Positions 1 to 8,516 of a DNA stretch of 64,000 bases are shown here, in pieces (the stretch's first letter is position 1; each line of letters starts with the position of its first letter). The notes under the pieces are model-generated. The model was not told where the DNA came from. It saw only the letters and a program-made list of their open reading frames with translations, and made no database searches. The DNA comes from Paracoccaceae bacterium (GTDB lineage Bacteria > Pseudomonadota > Alphaproteobacteria > Rhodobacterales > Rhodobacteraceae). Made by a program: the position numbers and the translations under genes. The stretch covers positions 279,637 through 343,636 of the forward strand of contig PAPN01000014.1 of assembly GCA_002708925.1 (NCBI GenBank), given 5' to 3'.

Positions 1-312
1 GTGTGAAATAGAATTCCGCATAGTGGAAGCAATGTGTTCAGCCATGGCTCTTCCGTTGGACGCCATGCGATTCGAGCGTTTCATTTGCCCGTGCCACGCA
101 GGGGGGGCGAGCGCCCAGTTTCGTGGCAATGGCGGAAATAGGCGGTTTTCGAGGGCCGCGCGCAGGATGTGTAACCGCTTGATCGTGATGGTTTCTTTGC
201 CCGGTGATAGGTTTTTCTTTGTCCGGTGACGGATTTATTAAATTCAACTCCCGCGCCAAGCATGTCATATCGGACCCATCGTGTTGCAATCGATAGAATC
301 CGGAAGATTAAA
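1..312. other. Leader region upstream of fbp, no gene recognised
   Basis: I see no convincing coding sequence in these 312 bases. A plus-strand frame stays open from the window edge to about 229, but its translation is rich in Arg, Cys and Met and resembles no family I know. The notable content is a 16-nt direct repeat at 192-207 and 214-229 (entered separately), which lies close to where the fbp promoter should be. Confidence 0.5.
192..229 (+). promoter_or_regulatory. Tandem 16-nt direct repeat before fbp, possible operator
   Basis: TTTCTTTGCCCGGTGA at 192-207 is repeated at 214-229 as TTTCTTTGTCCGGTGA, differing in one base. The start-to-start distance is 22 bp, about two helical turns, so both copies face the same side of the DNA. 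They lie 84-121 bp before the fbp start. Two phased copies are what a regulator binding in tandem would use. That role is inferred. Confidence 0.4.
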
Positions 313-1266
313 ATGACCAGTCAGACCCAAGTCATCTCGAGTGACCTCATTCCATCCGAATTGGCCCCGATTATCGCGGCTTTGTGCGCCGTTTCCAAAG
401 ATGTGGCCAAGATCATTGCCAAGGGCCCGCTGGGCCAGTCCCTGGCGCATCAGGTGGGCGAGAACAGCGATGGCGACGGGCAAAAGGCGCTGGACGTGCT
501 TTCGGATGAGATGTTCGCCGAAGCGCTGAAGGATACCTCGGTGCGCTGGTATGCCTCGGAAGAGCAGGAAGACGCGGTTCTGCTGAATGCGGCCGGGAAA
601 TATGCGCTGGCGATTGATCCGCTGGACGGGTCTTCGAACATTGATGTGAACGTGTCGATCGGGACGATTTTCTCGATTTACGCCACCAAGGACGGGGCCG
701 AGGAAAGCTTCTTGCGCCCTGCCAATGAACAGCTGGCGGGCGGGTATATCGTCTATGGTCCGGCGACCGCGCTGGTGGTGACTTTTGGCGCGGGGACGCT
801 GCAATTCGTGCTGAACCCCGAGACGGGCCTGTTCGAGCTGGCCGAGACGGCGATGAAAATCCCTGCGACCTCGAAAGAGTTTGCGATCAACGCCTCGAAC
901 CAGCGCCATTGGGTCAAGCCCGTGCGCGCCTATATCGACGATTGCCTGGCCGGCGCCGAGGGCCCGCTGGGCCAGAATTTCAACATGCGCTGGGTCGGGT
1001 CTCTGGTGGCGGAAACGCACCGGATTCTGACGCGCGGGGGGCTGTTCCTCTATCCGCGTGACGCGCGCGCAGGCTATGAGAACGGCCGCCTGCGGATGGT
1101 CTATGAATGCGCGCCCATGGCCTTCTTGGTGGAACAGGCGCAGGGCGAGGCCACCGATGGCGAAACCCCGATCATGCAGCAGGCCGCCGACACGCTGCAC
1201 GGACGTGCGCCGCTGGTGTTTGGCAGTGCCGAACTGGTGGATGGCGTGGCGTCCTATCATAAATAA
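313..1266 (+). CDS. fbp: Fructose-1,6-bisphosphatase, class 1
   Basis: Hydrolyses fructose 1,6-bisphosphate to fructose 6-phosphate and phosphate, a gluconeogenic (or Calvin-cycle) step in the cytosol. The 317-residue product carries the class 1 signatures: GDGQKALDV at 54-62, the acidic SEEQE at 82-86, and the metal-binding DPLDGSSNID at 102-111. RLRMVYECAPMAFL near 259-272 is the usual C-terminal sugar-phosphate site. Length fits the family (about 320-340). The frame is open upstream to 226, but the ATG at 313 has GGAAG 6 nt upstream and the extra residues have no family character. It leads a set with fba, rpe and gph, so it may be the cbbF-type copy. Confidence 0.95.
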   Translation: MTSQTQVISSDLIPSELAPIIAALCAVSKDVAKIIAKGPLGQSLAHQVGENSDGDGQKALDVLSDEMFAEALKDTSVRWYASEEQEDAVLLNAAGKYALAIDPLDGSSNIDVNVSIGTIFSIYATKDGAEESFLRPANEQLAGGYIVYGPATALVVTFGAGTLQFVLNPETGLFELAETAMKIPATSKEFAINASNQRHWVKPVRAYIDDCLAGAEGPLGQNFNMRWVGSLVAETHRILTRGGLFLYPRDARAGYENGRLRMVYECAPMAFLVEQAQGEATDGETPIMQQAADTLHGRAPLVFGSAELVDGVASYHK

Positions 1267-1274
1267 GCGGCAGA

Positions 1275-1296
1275 ACCCTGTCCAAAAGGACAGGGT
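1275..1296 (+). other. Perfect hairpin between fbp and fba
   Basis: The arms ACCCTGTCC (1275-1283) and GGACAGGGT (1288-1296) pair over 9 bp around an AAAA loop, starting 8 nt after the fbp stop codon. No T-run follows, so it does not look like an intrinsic terminator. A 3'-end stabiliser or processing structure that sets the fbp/fba mRNA ratio is the simplest guess. Confidence 0.5.
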
Positions 1297-1407
1297 GCGC
1301 GCCCGAAGGGTGGAACGCCGCCGCCTGGCGGGCTATGGGCTGAGCAAGGTACCTGGTGCCTCATGCTGCCCGGCCCCGTGGGGGTCAAAATTCCAAGAGG
1401 ATGCCCA

Positions 1408-2463
1408 ATGGCTTTGATCACCCTTCGTCAATTATTGGACCACGCGGCCGAGCATGGCTATGGCGTGCCGGCCTTCAACATCAACAACATGGAGCAGGGT
1501 CTGGCGATCATGCAGGCCGCGCAGAAGGTGGACGCGCCGGTGATCTTGCAAGCTTCGCGCGGGGCGCGCAGCTATGCCGGGGACATCATGCTGCGTCACA
1601 TGGTGCAGGCGCTGTCGGAAATGTACCCCGATATTCCGATCTGTATGCATCAGGACCACGGCAATAACGAAGCCACCTGCCTTAGCGCCATTCGCCACGG
1701 GTTCACCAGCGTGATGATGGACGGCAGTCTTGAGGCGGATATGAAAACGCCCGCGTCCTATGACTACAATGTCGAGATCACCAAACGCGTGACGGATGCG
1801 GCCCATTGGGTCGGGGCCAGTGTCGAGGGCGAGCTGGGCGTTCTGGGCAGTCTGGAAACCGGCGAGGCGGCGGCCGAGGATGGCTCGGGGGCCGAGGGCA
1901 AGCTGAGCCAGGACCAGCTGCTGACCGATCCCGATCAGGCGGTGGATTTTGTGAAAACCACCAAATGCGATGCGCTGGCGATTGCCTGCGGCACCTCGCA
2001 CGGGGCCTATAAATTCAGCCGCAAACCGGACGGAGACATCCTGTCGATGTCCACGATCGAGGCGATCAACCGCAAACTGCCCGGCATCCATCTGGTGATG
2101 CATGGCTCCAGCTCGGTGCCGCAGCCGTTGCAGGACATGATCAACGCTTTCGGCGGGGACATGCCTCAGACTTACGGCGTGCCGGTCGAGGAAATCGAGC
2201 GCGGCATCAAACACGGTGTGCGCAAGGTCAACATCGACACCGATTGCCGCATGGCGATGACCGGCCAGTTCCGCAAAATCGCGACCCAGAAACCGCAGGA
2301 ATTCGACCCGCGCAAGTTCCTGATCCCGGCGATGCAGGAGATGGAAGACCTGTGCCGCGACCGTTTCGAACGCTTCGGCACGGCCGGCCATGCCAGCCAG
2401 ATCAAGGTGATCTCGATGGATGATATGGCCGCGCGCTATGCAGACGGGTCTTTGGATCCGTAA
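1408..2463 (+). CDS. fba: Class II fructose-bisphosphate aldolase, Calvin-cycle type
   Basis: Cleaves fructose 1,6-bisphosphate to dihydroxyacetone phosphate and glyceraldehyde 3-phosphate, or the reverse, using zinc. The 351-residue product has HQDHGNN at 81-87 (zinc and substrate site), ASVEGELG at 137-144 with its metal-binding glutamates, and the downstream [11 protein letters not shown] and VMHGSSS histidine motifs. Length and these motifs match the subtype annotated as CbbA in autotrophs. The ATG at 1408 is chosen over the earlier ATG at 1363 because AAGAGG lies 7 nt before it and the protein then begins with the family's [17 protein letters not shown] start. It follows fbp with a hairpin between. 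Confidence 0.95.
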   Translation: MALITLRQLLDHAAEHGYGVPAFNINNMEQGLAIMQAAQKVDAPVILQASRGARSYAGDIMLRHMVQALSEMYPDIPICMHQDHGNNEATCLSAIRHGFTSVMMDGSLEADMKTPASYDYNVEITKRVTDAAHWVGASVEGELGVLGSLETGEAAAEDGSGAEGKLSQDQLLTDPDQAVDFVKTTKCDALAIACGTSHGAYKFSRKPDGDILSMSTIEAINRKLPGIHLVMHGSSSVPQPLQDMINAFGGDMPQTYGVPVEEIERGIKHGVRKVNIDTDCRMAMTGQFRKIATQKPQEFDPRKFLIPAMQEMEDLCRDRFERFGTAGHASQIKVISMDDMAARYADGSLDP

Positions 2464-2567
2464 GGCGGGCAAAAAAACCGTTCAATAGCTGGCGGGCCCC
2501 TTCGAAAACGCCCGAGCGCGTACTATAGAAGGGGCACGTCAATCGCCCATCTGACAAGGAAACGCAC

Positions 2568-3257
2568 ATGTCCTTTGACCGCTCCATCAAGATCGCTCCG
2601 TCGATTCTGTCTGCCGATTTCGCCAATTTCGGCCAGGAAATCCAAGCCATCGAAGCCCAGGGCGCCGATTGGGTGCATGTGGATGTCATGGACGGGCATT
2701 TCGTGCCGAACCTGACTTTCGGCCCGCCCGCGGTCAAAGCGTTCCGCCCGCATGTGAAAACCTTCATGGATGTGCACCTGATGATCGCGCCGGTGGACCC
2801 CTATATTCAGGCCTATGCCGATGCGGGTGCCGATATGATCACCGCCCATTGGGAGGCAGGCCCCCACCCGCACCGCACCTTGCAGGCGATCAAGGCGACG
2901 GGGAAAATGGCGGGCATTTCGCTGAACCCCGGCACTCCGGCCAGCGTGATCTCTGAGGTTCTGGACCTGGTGGATATGGTTCTGGTCATGAGCGTGAACC
3001 CCGGTTTCGGCGGTCAGAAGTTCATTCCCTCATCCGTGGAAAAGGTCCGTCAAATCCGCGAAATGATCGGCGAACGCGAGATCATGATTCAGGTGGATGG
3101 CGGTGTGGATCCCGTCACTGTTGGGCCTTTGGTGGCGGCTGGGGCGGATTGTTTCGTGGCTGGCTCGGCCGTGTTCAAAGGGGGCTCGGTTGAGAACCCG
3201 GAGGTCTATGGCGAAAACATCCGCGCAATCCGTGCGGCGGCACAGGCCGCGCAGTAA
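2568..3257 (+). CDS. rpe: Ribulose-phosphate 3-epimerase
   Basis: Interconverts D-ribulose 5-phosphate and D-xylulose 5-phosphate in the pentose phosphate pathway (and the Calvin cycle). The 229-residue TIM barrel begins [11 protein letters not shown], has the metal and catalytic motif [12 protein letters not shown], the HLMI strand, [12 protein letters not shown] and the phosphate-binding VDGGV followed by AGSAVF. All the catalytic regions of the family are present and the length is typical (220-230). AAGGA lies 8 nt before the ATG. It sits 104 bp after fba and just before gph, on the same strand. Confidence 0.96.
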   Translation: MSFDRSIKIAPSILSADFANFGQEIQAIEAQGADWVHVDVMDGHFVPNLTFGPPAVKAFRPHVKTFMDVHLMIAPVDPYIQAYADAGADMITAHWEAGPHPHRTLQAIKATGKMAGISLNPGTPASVISEVLDLVDMVLVMSVNPGFGGQKFIPSSVEKVRQIREMIGEREIMIQVDGGVDPVTVGPLVAAGADCFVAGSAVFKGGSVENPEVYGENIRAIRAAAQAAQ

Positions 3258-3313
3258 GGTATTGTAATTTATGCAGGTTGCCCCTGGGCGGGCCCGGCAG
3301 GAAAGATGTGCCC

Positions 3314-3982
3314 ATGGCAAGTATCGTTTTCGATCTGGATGGCACGCTGATCGACAGCGCGCCGGACATCCGCGCGGCGGTGAACAGGATGCTGGCCGAG
3401 GAGGGGTGCGAACCTCTGGATCTGCCGACGATTGTCTCGTTTATCGGGAATGGATTGCCGAAGCTGGTTGAGCGCGTGATCGCGCGGGTCGGGCTGGATG
3501 AGGCCCGCCAGGCTGAACTGACGGCGATCACGCTGGCTCATTACAGCGCGGCGGCCACGGATCTGACCCGCCCCTATGCCGGTGTCGCAGAGACCTTGGA
3601 GAGGCTGAAACAGGCCGGGCACGTTCTGGCGCTATGCACGAACAAACCCGAAGCGCCGGCCCGCGCCATTTTGCGTGATCTGGGGATGGCGCATTTCTTT
3701 GACGGGGTGGTGGGGGGCGACACGCTGAATGTCAAGAAACCCGATCCCGCGCCCTTGTTGCATATCGTTGGGCATCTGGAGCGGGCGGATGTGCTTTATG
3801 TCGGGGATAGCGAGGTGGATGCGGAGACGGCTCAGCGCGCGGGTATTCGTTTCGCGCTGTTCACCGGAGGCTATCGTAAAAGCCCGGTCGATCAGATTCC
3901 GCATCAGGATGTGTTTGGCGATTTCACGGAGTTGCCGGGGTTGGTGGAGGCGGCCTGTCCGCTGGGGCGCGCCGGGATTTGA
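3314..3982 (+). CDS. gph: Phosphoglycolate phosphatase, HAD family
   Basis: Removes phosphate from 2-phosphoglycolate, which arises from oxygenation by RuBisCO or from repair of damaged DNA ends. The 222-residue product has HAD motif I as DLDGTLIDS (nucleophile D7, acid D9), motif II in CTNKPE, and the acidic motif YVGDSEVDAETA. A helical cap domain lies between motifs I and II. The ATG at 3314 gives the conserved start MASIVFDLDGTL and has GGAAAG upstream. A 12-residue extension to 3278 is less likely. Other HAD phosphatases of similar length cannot be fully excluded, but the neighbours favour Gph (cbbZ). Confidence 0.88.
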   Translation: MASIVFDLDGTLIDSAPDIRAAVNRMLAEEGCEPLDLPTIVSFIGNGLPKLVERVIARVGLDEARQAELTAITLAHYSAAATDLTRPYAGVAETLERLKQAGHVLALCTNKPEAPARAILRDLGMAHFFDGVVGGDTLNVKKPDPAPLLHIVGHLERADVLYVGDSEVDAETAQRAGIRFALFTGGYRKSPVDQIPHQDVFGDFTELPGLVEAACPLGRAGI

Positions 3983-4018
3983 GTGTGGAATGAGTATTTG
4001 CAGAGCAAAGAAGCGGGG

Positions 4019-4564
4019 TTAATGCGTCACGCCTGCGAGACGGCTGAGCAGGACCGCGACGTTTTTGACTTTGAATTTGCGCAAGAGGCGGGCGCGGACG
4101 TCCTCGACCGTGCGGGGGGACAGGCTGAGCACCTTGGCGATTTCCTTGCTGGTGTAGCCGCGTGAGAGCCACATGAGGACTTCGCGTTCGCGCGGGGTGA
4201 GGGTGGGGCCTTCGGGGTCGGTGTCGATCAGGGCGAAGCTGAGGACGATGCGGTCCAGTGGGCTGTCCGGGGTCAGGGTGCGGGCGCGGAAGCGGCACCA
4301 GAATTGGTGCCCATCGCGGTGGCGCATCAGACGTTCGTCGGAATAGGGCAGGGATTGGCGCAGCGGTTCCAGCCCGATGTCCCTGATCTGGTGAAATTCC
4401 TGATCGGTGCCGTAGAGCAGGCGGAAGCTTTGACCGATCAGATCCTGTTTGTCATAGCCGAACATATGCGCAAACGAGCCATTACAGGCGCGGATCACGC
4501 GTTGCTCGGTCAGGGCGATGCCCATGGGGGCGCTGTCGAAGGCCAGGGTTTCCAGATCGTTCAT
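4019..4564 (-). CDS. PAS-domain LuxR-type transcriptional regulator
   Basis: A 181-residue regulator with one N-terminal PAS-like sensor (about residues 8-113; note ACNGSFAHMFGYDKQDLIGQS and the later HRDGHQFWCRFR) and a C-terminal LuxR/GerE helix-turn-helix (121-176, beginning LTPREREVLMWLSRG with the recognition helix near LSLSPRTVEDV). There is no receiver or autoinducer domain, so the PAS domain probably senses a ligand or redox cue directly. It is divergent from the M20 peptidase operon, and the 91-bp gap contains a perfect dyad, so local control of that operon is likely. The ligand is unknown. Confidence 0.85.
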   Translation of the reverse strand: MNDLETLAFDSAPMGIALTEQRVIRACNGSFAHMFGYDKQDLIGQSFRLLYGTDQEFHQIRDIGLEPLRQSLPYSDERLMRHRDGHQFWCRFRARTLTPDSPLDRIVLSFALIDTDPEGPTLTPREREVLMWLSRGYTSKEIAKVLSLSPRTVEDVRARLLRKFKVKNVAVLLSRLAGVTH

Positions 4565-4577
4565 ATGTCACCGTGTT

Positions 4578-4599
4578 CATACGGTATTGGCACCGTATG
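4578..4599. promoter_or_regulatory. Perfect 8-6-8 inverted repeat, probable LuxR operator
   Basis: CATACGGT (4578-4585) and ACCGTATG (4592-4599) are perfect inverted arms around 6 bp (ATTGGC). The dyad is about 22 bp, the size bound by GerE/LuxR dimers, and sits in the 91-bp gap between the PAS-LuxR gene and the divergent operon. Autoregulation plus control of the M20-ABC operon is the natural reading, by inference. Confidence 0.6.
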
Positions 4600-4655
4600 C
4601 GCTAGGGATGCATGGTTTTGAGAGCAAATGCAAGCAGCAGAGGATCATCGCCTGC

Positions 4656-5951
4656 ATGACCATCGACCAGCGCCTGAGTGACGAGATTGATGCCCGCCGT
4701 GAGGATTTGATCCAGCTGACGGGCGATCTGATCCGCATCCCGACGCTGAATCCTCCGGGTGAGAATTACCGTGACATCTGCGAGTTTCTGGCCAATCGGT
4801 TGCGCCCGCAGGGGTTTGCGATTGAGCTGGTGCGGGCGCATGGGGTCCCTGGCGACAGTGAGAAATACCCGCGCTGGAATGTGATTGCGCGGCGCGAGGG
4901 AAAGCGTTTGGGCGATTGCGTACATTTCAACAGCCATATTGATGTGGTGGATGTGGGGCTGGGCTGGACGGTGGACCCGTTTGGCGGCGCGTTGATCGAC
5001 GGGAAGGTTTACGGGCGCGGGGCCTGTGACATGAAGGGCGGGCTGGCGGCCAGTATCGTGGCGGCCGAGGCGTTTATTGCCGTGTGTCCGGATTTTGCCG
5101 GAGCCATTGAAATCAGCGGCACGGCCGATGAGGAATCGGGGGGATTTGGCGGGGTAGCCTATCTGGCGCAGCAAGGGTTTTTCGCCCCCGAGCGGGTGCA
5201 GCATGTGATCATCCCCGAGCCGTTGAACAAGGACCGGATTTGCCTGGGCCACCGCGGCGTATGGTGGGCCGAGATCGAGACATTTGGCGAGATCGCCCAT
5301 GGCTCGATGCCCTTTCTGGGGGACTGCGCCGTGCGCCACATGGGGGCCGTGATGGAGGAGATGGAGCACAGCCTGTTCCCTGCCCTGGCGCAGAAACGCA
5401 CGGATATGCCGGTGGTGCCCGAAGGGGCCAAGCAATCGACGCTGAATATCAACTCGATCCACGGCGGTCAGGCCGAGGGGGATGCCGATTTCACCGGATT
5501 GCCCAGCCCCTGCGTGCCCGACAGTTGCCGGATGGTCATCGACCGGCGTTTCCTGATCGAAGAGGATATCGACGATGTGCAGGCCGAGGTGATGGAGGTG
5601 CTGCGCAAGGTCGAGGCCGACCGCGACAGTTTCCGCTATGACGTGCGCGAGCTGCACCGCGTCCTGCCGACCATGACGGAAAAAGACGCTCCGATTGTGA
5701 AAACCGTGGCGCAGGCGATTTTGGACACGATGGGGACGGATGCGCAATTCGTGGTCAGCCCCGGCACCTATGATCAAAAGCATATCGACCGTATCGGCAA
5801 GCTGCATAACTGCATCGCCTATGGGCCGGGGATTTTGGATTTGGCGCACAAACCGGATGAATATGTCGGTGTGGATGATATGCTCGATTCTGCGAAGGTG
5901 ATGGGCCGCACGCTGATCGAGCTTTTGGCAAGCCCGGAAGAGGCGGCCTGA
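4656..5951 (+). CDS. M20-family metallohydrolase (ArgE/DapE-like deacylase)
   Basis: A zinc-dependent amidohydrolase of 431 residues that removes an acyl or peptidyl group from an amino-acid-like substrate. Metal-site residues are visible: H94 and D96 in HFNSHIDVVD, D125 in GRGACDMKGG, and E159/E160 in GTADEESGG, followed by the dimerisation insert. The frame is open from 4518, but that region overlaps the LuxR gene and its promoter. The ATG at 4656 has AGAGGA upstream and the family start MTIDQRLSDEID. It opens the operon, ending 17 bp before the substrate-binding protein of a peptide-type importer, so it probably acts on what that importer brings in. Exact substrate not determined. Confidence 0.88.
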   Translation: MTIDQRLSDEIDARREDLIQLTGDLIRIPTLNPPGENYRDICEFLANRLRPQGFAIELVRAHGVPGDSEKYPRWNVIARREGKRLGDCVHFNSHIDVVDVGLGWTVDPFGGALIDGKVYGRGACDMKGGLAASIVAAEAFIAVCPDFAGAIEISGTADEESGGFGGVAYLAQQGFFAPERVQHVIIPEPLNKDRICLGHRGVWWAEIETFGEIAHGSMPFLGDCAVRHMGAVMEEMEHSLFPALAQKRTDMPVVPEGAKQSTLNINSIHGGQAEGDADFTGLPSPCVPDSCRMVIDRRFLIEEDIDDVQAEVMEVLRKVEADRDSFRYDVRELHRVLPTMTEKDAPIVKTVAQAILDTMGTDAQFVVSPGTYDQKHIDRIGKLHNCIAYGPGILDLAHKPDEYVGVDDMLDSAKVMGRTLIELLASPEEAA

Positions 5952-5968
5952 CAACAGGGAGAAAGAGG

Positions 5969-7453
5969 ATGACTTTTAAGGGACTTAAGACCGGCTTGAT
6001 CAGCGCGCTTGCGCTGGCGGCCAGCGTTGGGGTGGCTCACGCGAAAACCGATATTGTCGTGGCGATGCAGCTGGAGCCGCCGCATCTGGACCCGACCTCG
6101 GCCGCTGCCGGGGCGATTGACTCGGTGCTGTATTCCAACGTCTTCGAGGGGCTGACCCGGTTTGGCGCGGATGGGTCTGTGAACCCCGGCCTGGCCAAAA
6201 GCTGGGAGATTTCCGAGGACGGGACCGAGTATACCTTTCATCTGAATGAGGGCGTGACCTTCCATGATGGCAGCGCGATGGACGCTGAGGACGTGAAATT
6301 CAGCCTGGATCGCGCCCGCGCCGAGGACAGCGCCAATGCGCAGAAGGCCCTGTTTGCAGGGATCACGGATGTGACCGTGGTGGACCCGATGACCGTCAAG
6401 GTCACGCTGGACGGGCCGAACGGATCCTTCCTGTTCAACATGGCCTGGGGCGACGCGGTGATTGTCGCGCCTGAATCGATTGAAAACATCAAAACCGCCC
6501 CGGTGGGCACGGGGGCGTTCAAGTTCTCTAACTGGGTGCAGGGCGATAAGATCGACCTGGAGAAGAATACCGCGTATTGGGGCACGCCGGCCAAGCTGGA
6601 TAAGGTGAGCTTCAAATTCATCAGCGACCCGACCGCCGCATTCGCTGCCGTGATGGCCGAGGATGTGAATGCTTTCGTCGGCTTCCCCGCGCCGGAAAAC
6701 CTGCCTCAGTTTGAGGCGGACCCGCGGTTCCAGGTGCTGGTTGGCTCGACCGAAGGGGAAACCATCCTGTCCACCAATAACAAGATGCCTCCGCTGGATA
6801 ATGTGAAAGTGCGCGCGGCTGTGGCCCATGCGATCGACCGGCAGGCGATCATCGACGGCGCGATGTTTGGTTATGGTACGCCGATTGGCACTCATTTTGC
6901 ACCGCACAACCCCGATTACGTCGATCTGACGGGGGGCAGTGCCTATGATCCGGAAATGGCCAGGAAACTGCTGGCCGAGGCCGGATACCCCGATGGGTTC
7001 AAGACCACGCTGAAACTGCCGCCGCCGTCCTATGCGCGGCGCGGAGGCGAGATTATCGCGGCCCAGCTACGCGCCGTGGGGATCGAGACCGAGATCAGCA
7101 ATCTGGAATGGGCGCAATGGCTGGAGCAGGTGTTCCGCGGCAAGGATTACGGGCTGACCATTGTCAGCCACACCGAACCGTTTGACATCGGGATCTATGC
7201 GCGGCCTGATTACTATTTCCAGTATGACAGCGCGGTGTTTCAGGCCTTGAATACGGCGCTGGCCGCCGAGAGCGACCCGGCGCGGCGCTCTGAGCTGCTG
7301 ACAGCGATGCAGGAGAAGATCAGCGGTGATTATGTGAACGGCTATCTGTTCCAGCTGGCCTTCCCGACCGTGGCGAATGCCAAGGTGATGGGCCTGTGGA
7401 AGGATGCGCCGACCCAGGCGACGGATATGACCGGGGTTTACTGGGCCGAGTGA
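5969..7453 (+). CDS. Periplasmic solute-binding protein, family 5 (peptide-type ABC importer)
   Basis: A 494-residue extracytoplasmic binding protein of the DppA/OppA type. It begins with a signal peptide (residues 1-25, cleavage after AHA). The mature part starts with TDIVVAMQLEPPHLDP and contains the family signatures NVFEGLTRFGADGSVNPGLAKSWEISEDGTEY (split here as one continuous region near residues 45-76) and HDGSAMDAEDVKFSLDRA. A strong GGGAGAAAGAGG sits just before the ATG. It hands substrate to the two permeases and ATPase encoded next. Binding specificity (peptide, opine, sugar amine) cannot be read from the sequence, and its M20 and dehydrogenase neighbours suggest an N-acylated amine or dipeptide. 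Confidence 0.9.
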   Translation: MTFKGLKTGLISALALAASVGVAHAKTDIVVAMQLEPPHLDPTSAAAGAIDSVLYSNVFEGLTRFGADGSVNPGLAKSWEISEDGTEYTFHLNEGVTFHDGSAMDAEDVKFSLDRARAEDSANAQKALFAGITDVTVVDPMTVKVTLDGPNGSFLFNMAWGDAVIVAPESIENIKTAPVGTGAFKFSNWVQGDKIDLEKNTAYWGTPAKLDKVSFKFISDPTAAFAAVMAEDVNAFVGFPAPENLPQFEADPRFQVLVGSTEGETILSTNNKMPPLDNVKVRAAVAHAIDRQAIIDGAMFGYGTPIGTHFAPHNPDYVDLTGGSAYDPEMARKLLAEAGYPDGFKTTLKLPPPSYARRGGEIIAAQLRAVGIETEISNLEWAQWLEQVFRGKDYGLTIVSHTEPFDIGIYARPDYYFQYDSAVFQALNTALAAESDPARRSELLTAMQEKISGDYVNGYLFQLAFPTVANAKVMGLWKDAPTQATDMTGVYWAE

Positions 7454-7491
7454 TCTGAGCGCGGGCGTTCGTGCATGAGGGGATGTGCGGA

Positions 7492-7524
7492 CGCCTCCGG
7501 CGGGAGTATTTCCGTCAGAAAGAA
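7492..7524 (+). repeat. 33-nt intergenic repeat, copy 1
   Basis: Starts CGCCTCCGGCGGGAGTATTT and differs from copy 2 (16799-16831) at only two of 33 positions. It contains a short CTCC/GGAG stem followed by an AT-rich stretch. Both copies sit in unusually long intercistronic gaps just before an ABC permease gene. Confidence 0.75.
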
Positions 7525-7568
7525 ACGAAGAAGGGTGCGGGGCCCTCGTAAGGTGGGTGACGGGCGAG

Positions 7569-8516
7569 ATGCTGCGCTATTTTCTGAAAAGAATGGTGTC
7601 TTTGGGGCTGAGCCTGGCGGTGGCCTCGGTGGTGATTTTCCTGGCGCTTGAGGTCGTGCCGGGGGATCCGGCGGCCTATATGCTGGGGATTAATGCGCAA
7701 GAGGATACGCTGGCTGCGCTGCGTGAGGAACTGGGGTTGGATGACTCGGTTCTGGAGCGGTATGTGTCCTGGGTGGGCGGGATGCTGACCGGGGATTTCG
7801 GGGTGTCCTATACGTATCGCACGCCGGTGGCCGAGATGATTGGCGAGCGGCTTTGGGTGTCGCTGCCGCTGGCGATTTATGCGCTGACGCTGAGCACGGC
7901 AATTGCCTTTCCTGCCGGGATCTGGGCGGCGAGCAGACGCGGATCGGCCGTGGATGTAGGGGTGATGGGGGTGACGCAGCTGGGCGTGGCGATCCCGAAT
8001 TTCTGGTTTGCGATGCTGATGGTGCTGGTTTTTGCGATCAATTTGCGGTGGTTTTCGGCCGGCGGGTTTTTTGGCTGGGAGGCTGGCTTTTTTGCGGCGG
8101 TGAAGTCGCTGACCCTGCCTGCGGTGGCGTTGGCTTTGCCTCAGGCCAGTATTCTGGCGCGGGTGATGCGGTCGTCTTTGCTGGATACGCTGAGCGAGGA
8201 TTTCATCCGCACGGCGCGGGCCAAGGGGCTGAGCAAGCGGCAGGCATTATGGGGGCACGCGTTGCGCAATGCGTTGATTCCGGTGCTGACGATTATCGGA
8301 TTGCAGTTTTCGTTTCTGCTGGCTGGCGCGATTATTATCGAGAACGTGTTTTTCCTGCCGGGGCTGGGGCGGCTGGTGTTCCAGTCGATCAGCGCGCGGG
8401 ATCTGATTGTGGTGGAATCGGTGGTGATGCTGCTTGTCTTTGCCGTGATCGTGGTGAATTTCGCGGTGGATATGGCCTATGCGCTGGTGGATCCTCGGCT
8501 GAGGGGGCGGCGCTGA
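7569..8516 (+). CDS. ABC transporter permease, DppB/OppB type
   Basis: Inner-membrane permease of 315 residues with about six hydrophobic segments. It opens with the DppB-type MLRYFLKRMVSLGLSLAV helix and the EVVPGDPA motif after it. The ATPase-contact EAA loop is DFIRTARAKGLSKRQALWGHALRNA (near residues 215-240). The start at 7569 matches the family N-terminus. The in-frame extension back to 7485 runs through the intergenic repeat and is rejected. The stop overlaps the next start codon by one base (TGATG), showing translational coupling with the partner permease. Confidence 0.9.
   Translation: MLRYFLKRMVSLGLSLAVASVVIFLALEVVPGDPAAYMLGINAQEDTLAALREELGLDDSVLERYVSWVGGMLTGDFGVSYTYRTPVAEMIGERLWVSLPLAIYALTLSTAIAFPAGIWAASRRGSAVDVGVMGVTQLGVAIPNFWFAMLMVLVFAINLRWFSAGGFFGWEAGFFAAVKSLTLPAVALALPQASILARVMRSSLLDTLSEDFIRTARAKGLSKRQALWGHALRNALIPVLTIIGLQFSFLLAGAIIIENVFFLPGLGRLVFQSISARDLIVVESVVMLLVFAVIVVNFAVDMAYALVDPRLRGRR

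Noticed and set aside
2..229. Plus-strand open frame at the window start
   Set aside because: No recognisable family, odd composition, and it runs through the phased repeats before fbp.
4602..5954. Minus-strand open frame of 450 codons opposite the M20 gene
   Set aside because: Composition is that of antisense sequence and it crosses the divergent promoter. The plus strand has the metal-site motifs.
7853..8515. In-frame upstream extension of the second permease
   Set aside because: It lies within the first permease gene, is Gly/Ala/Cys-rich and not membrane-like. The ATG at 8516 gives the normal DppC-type start.
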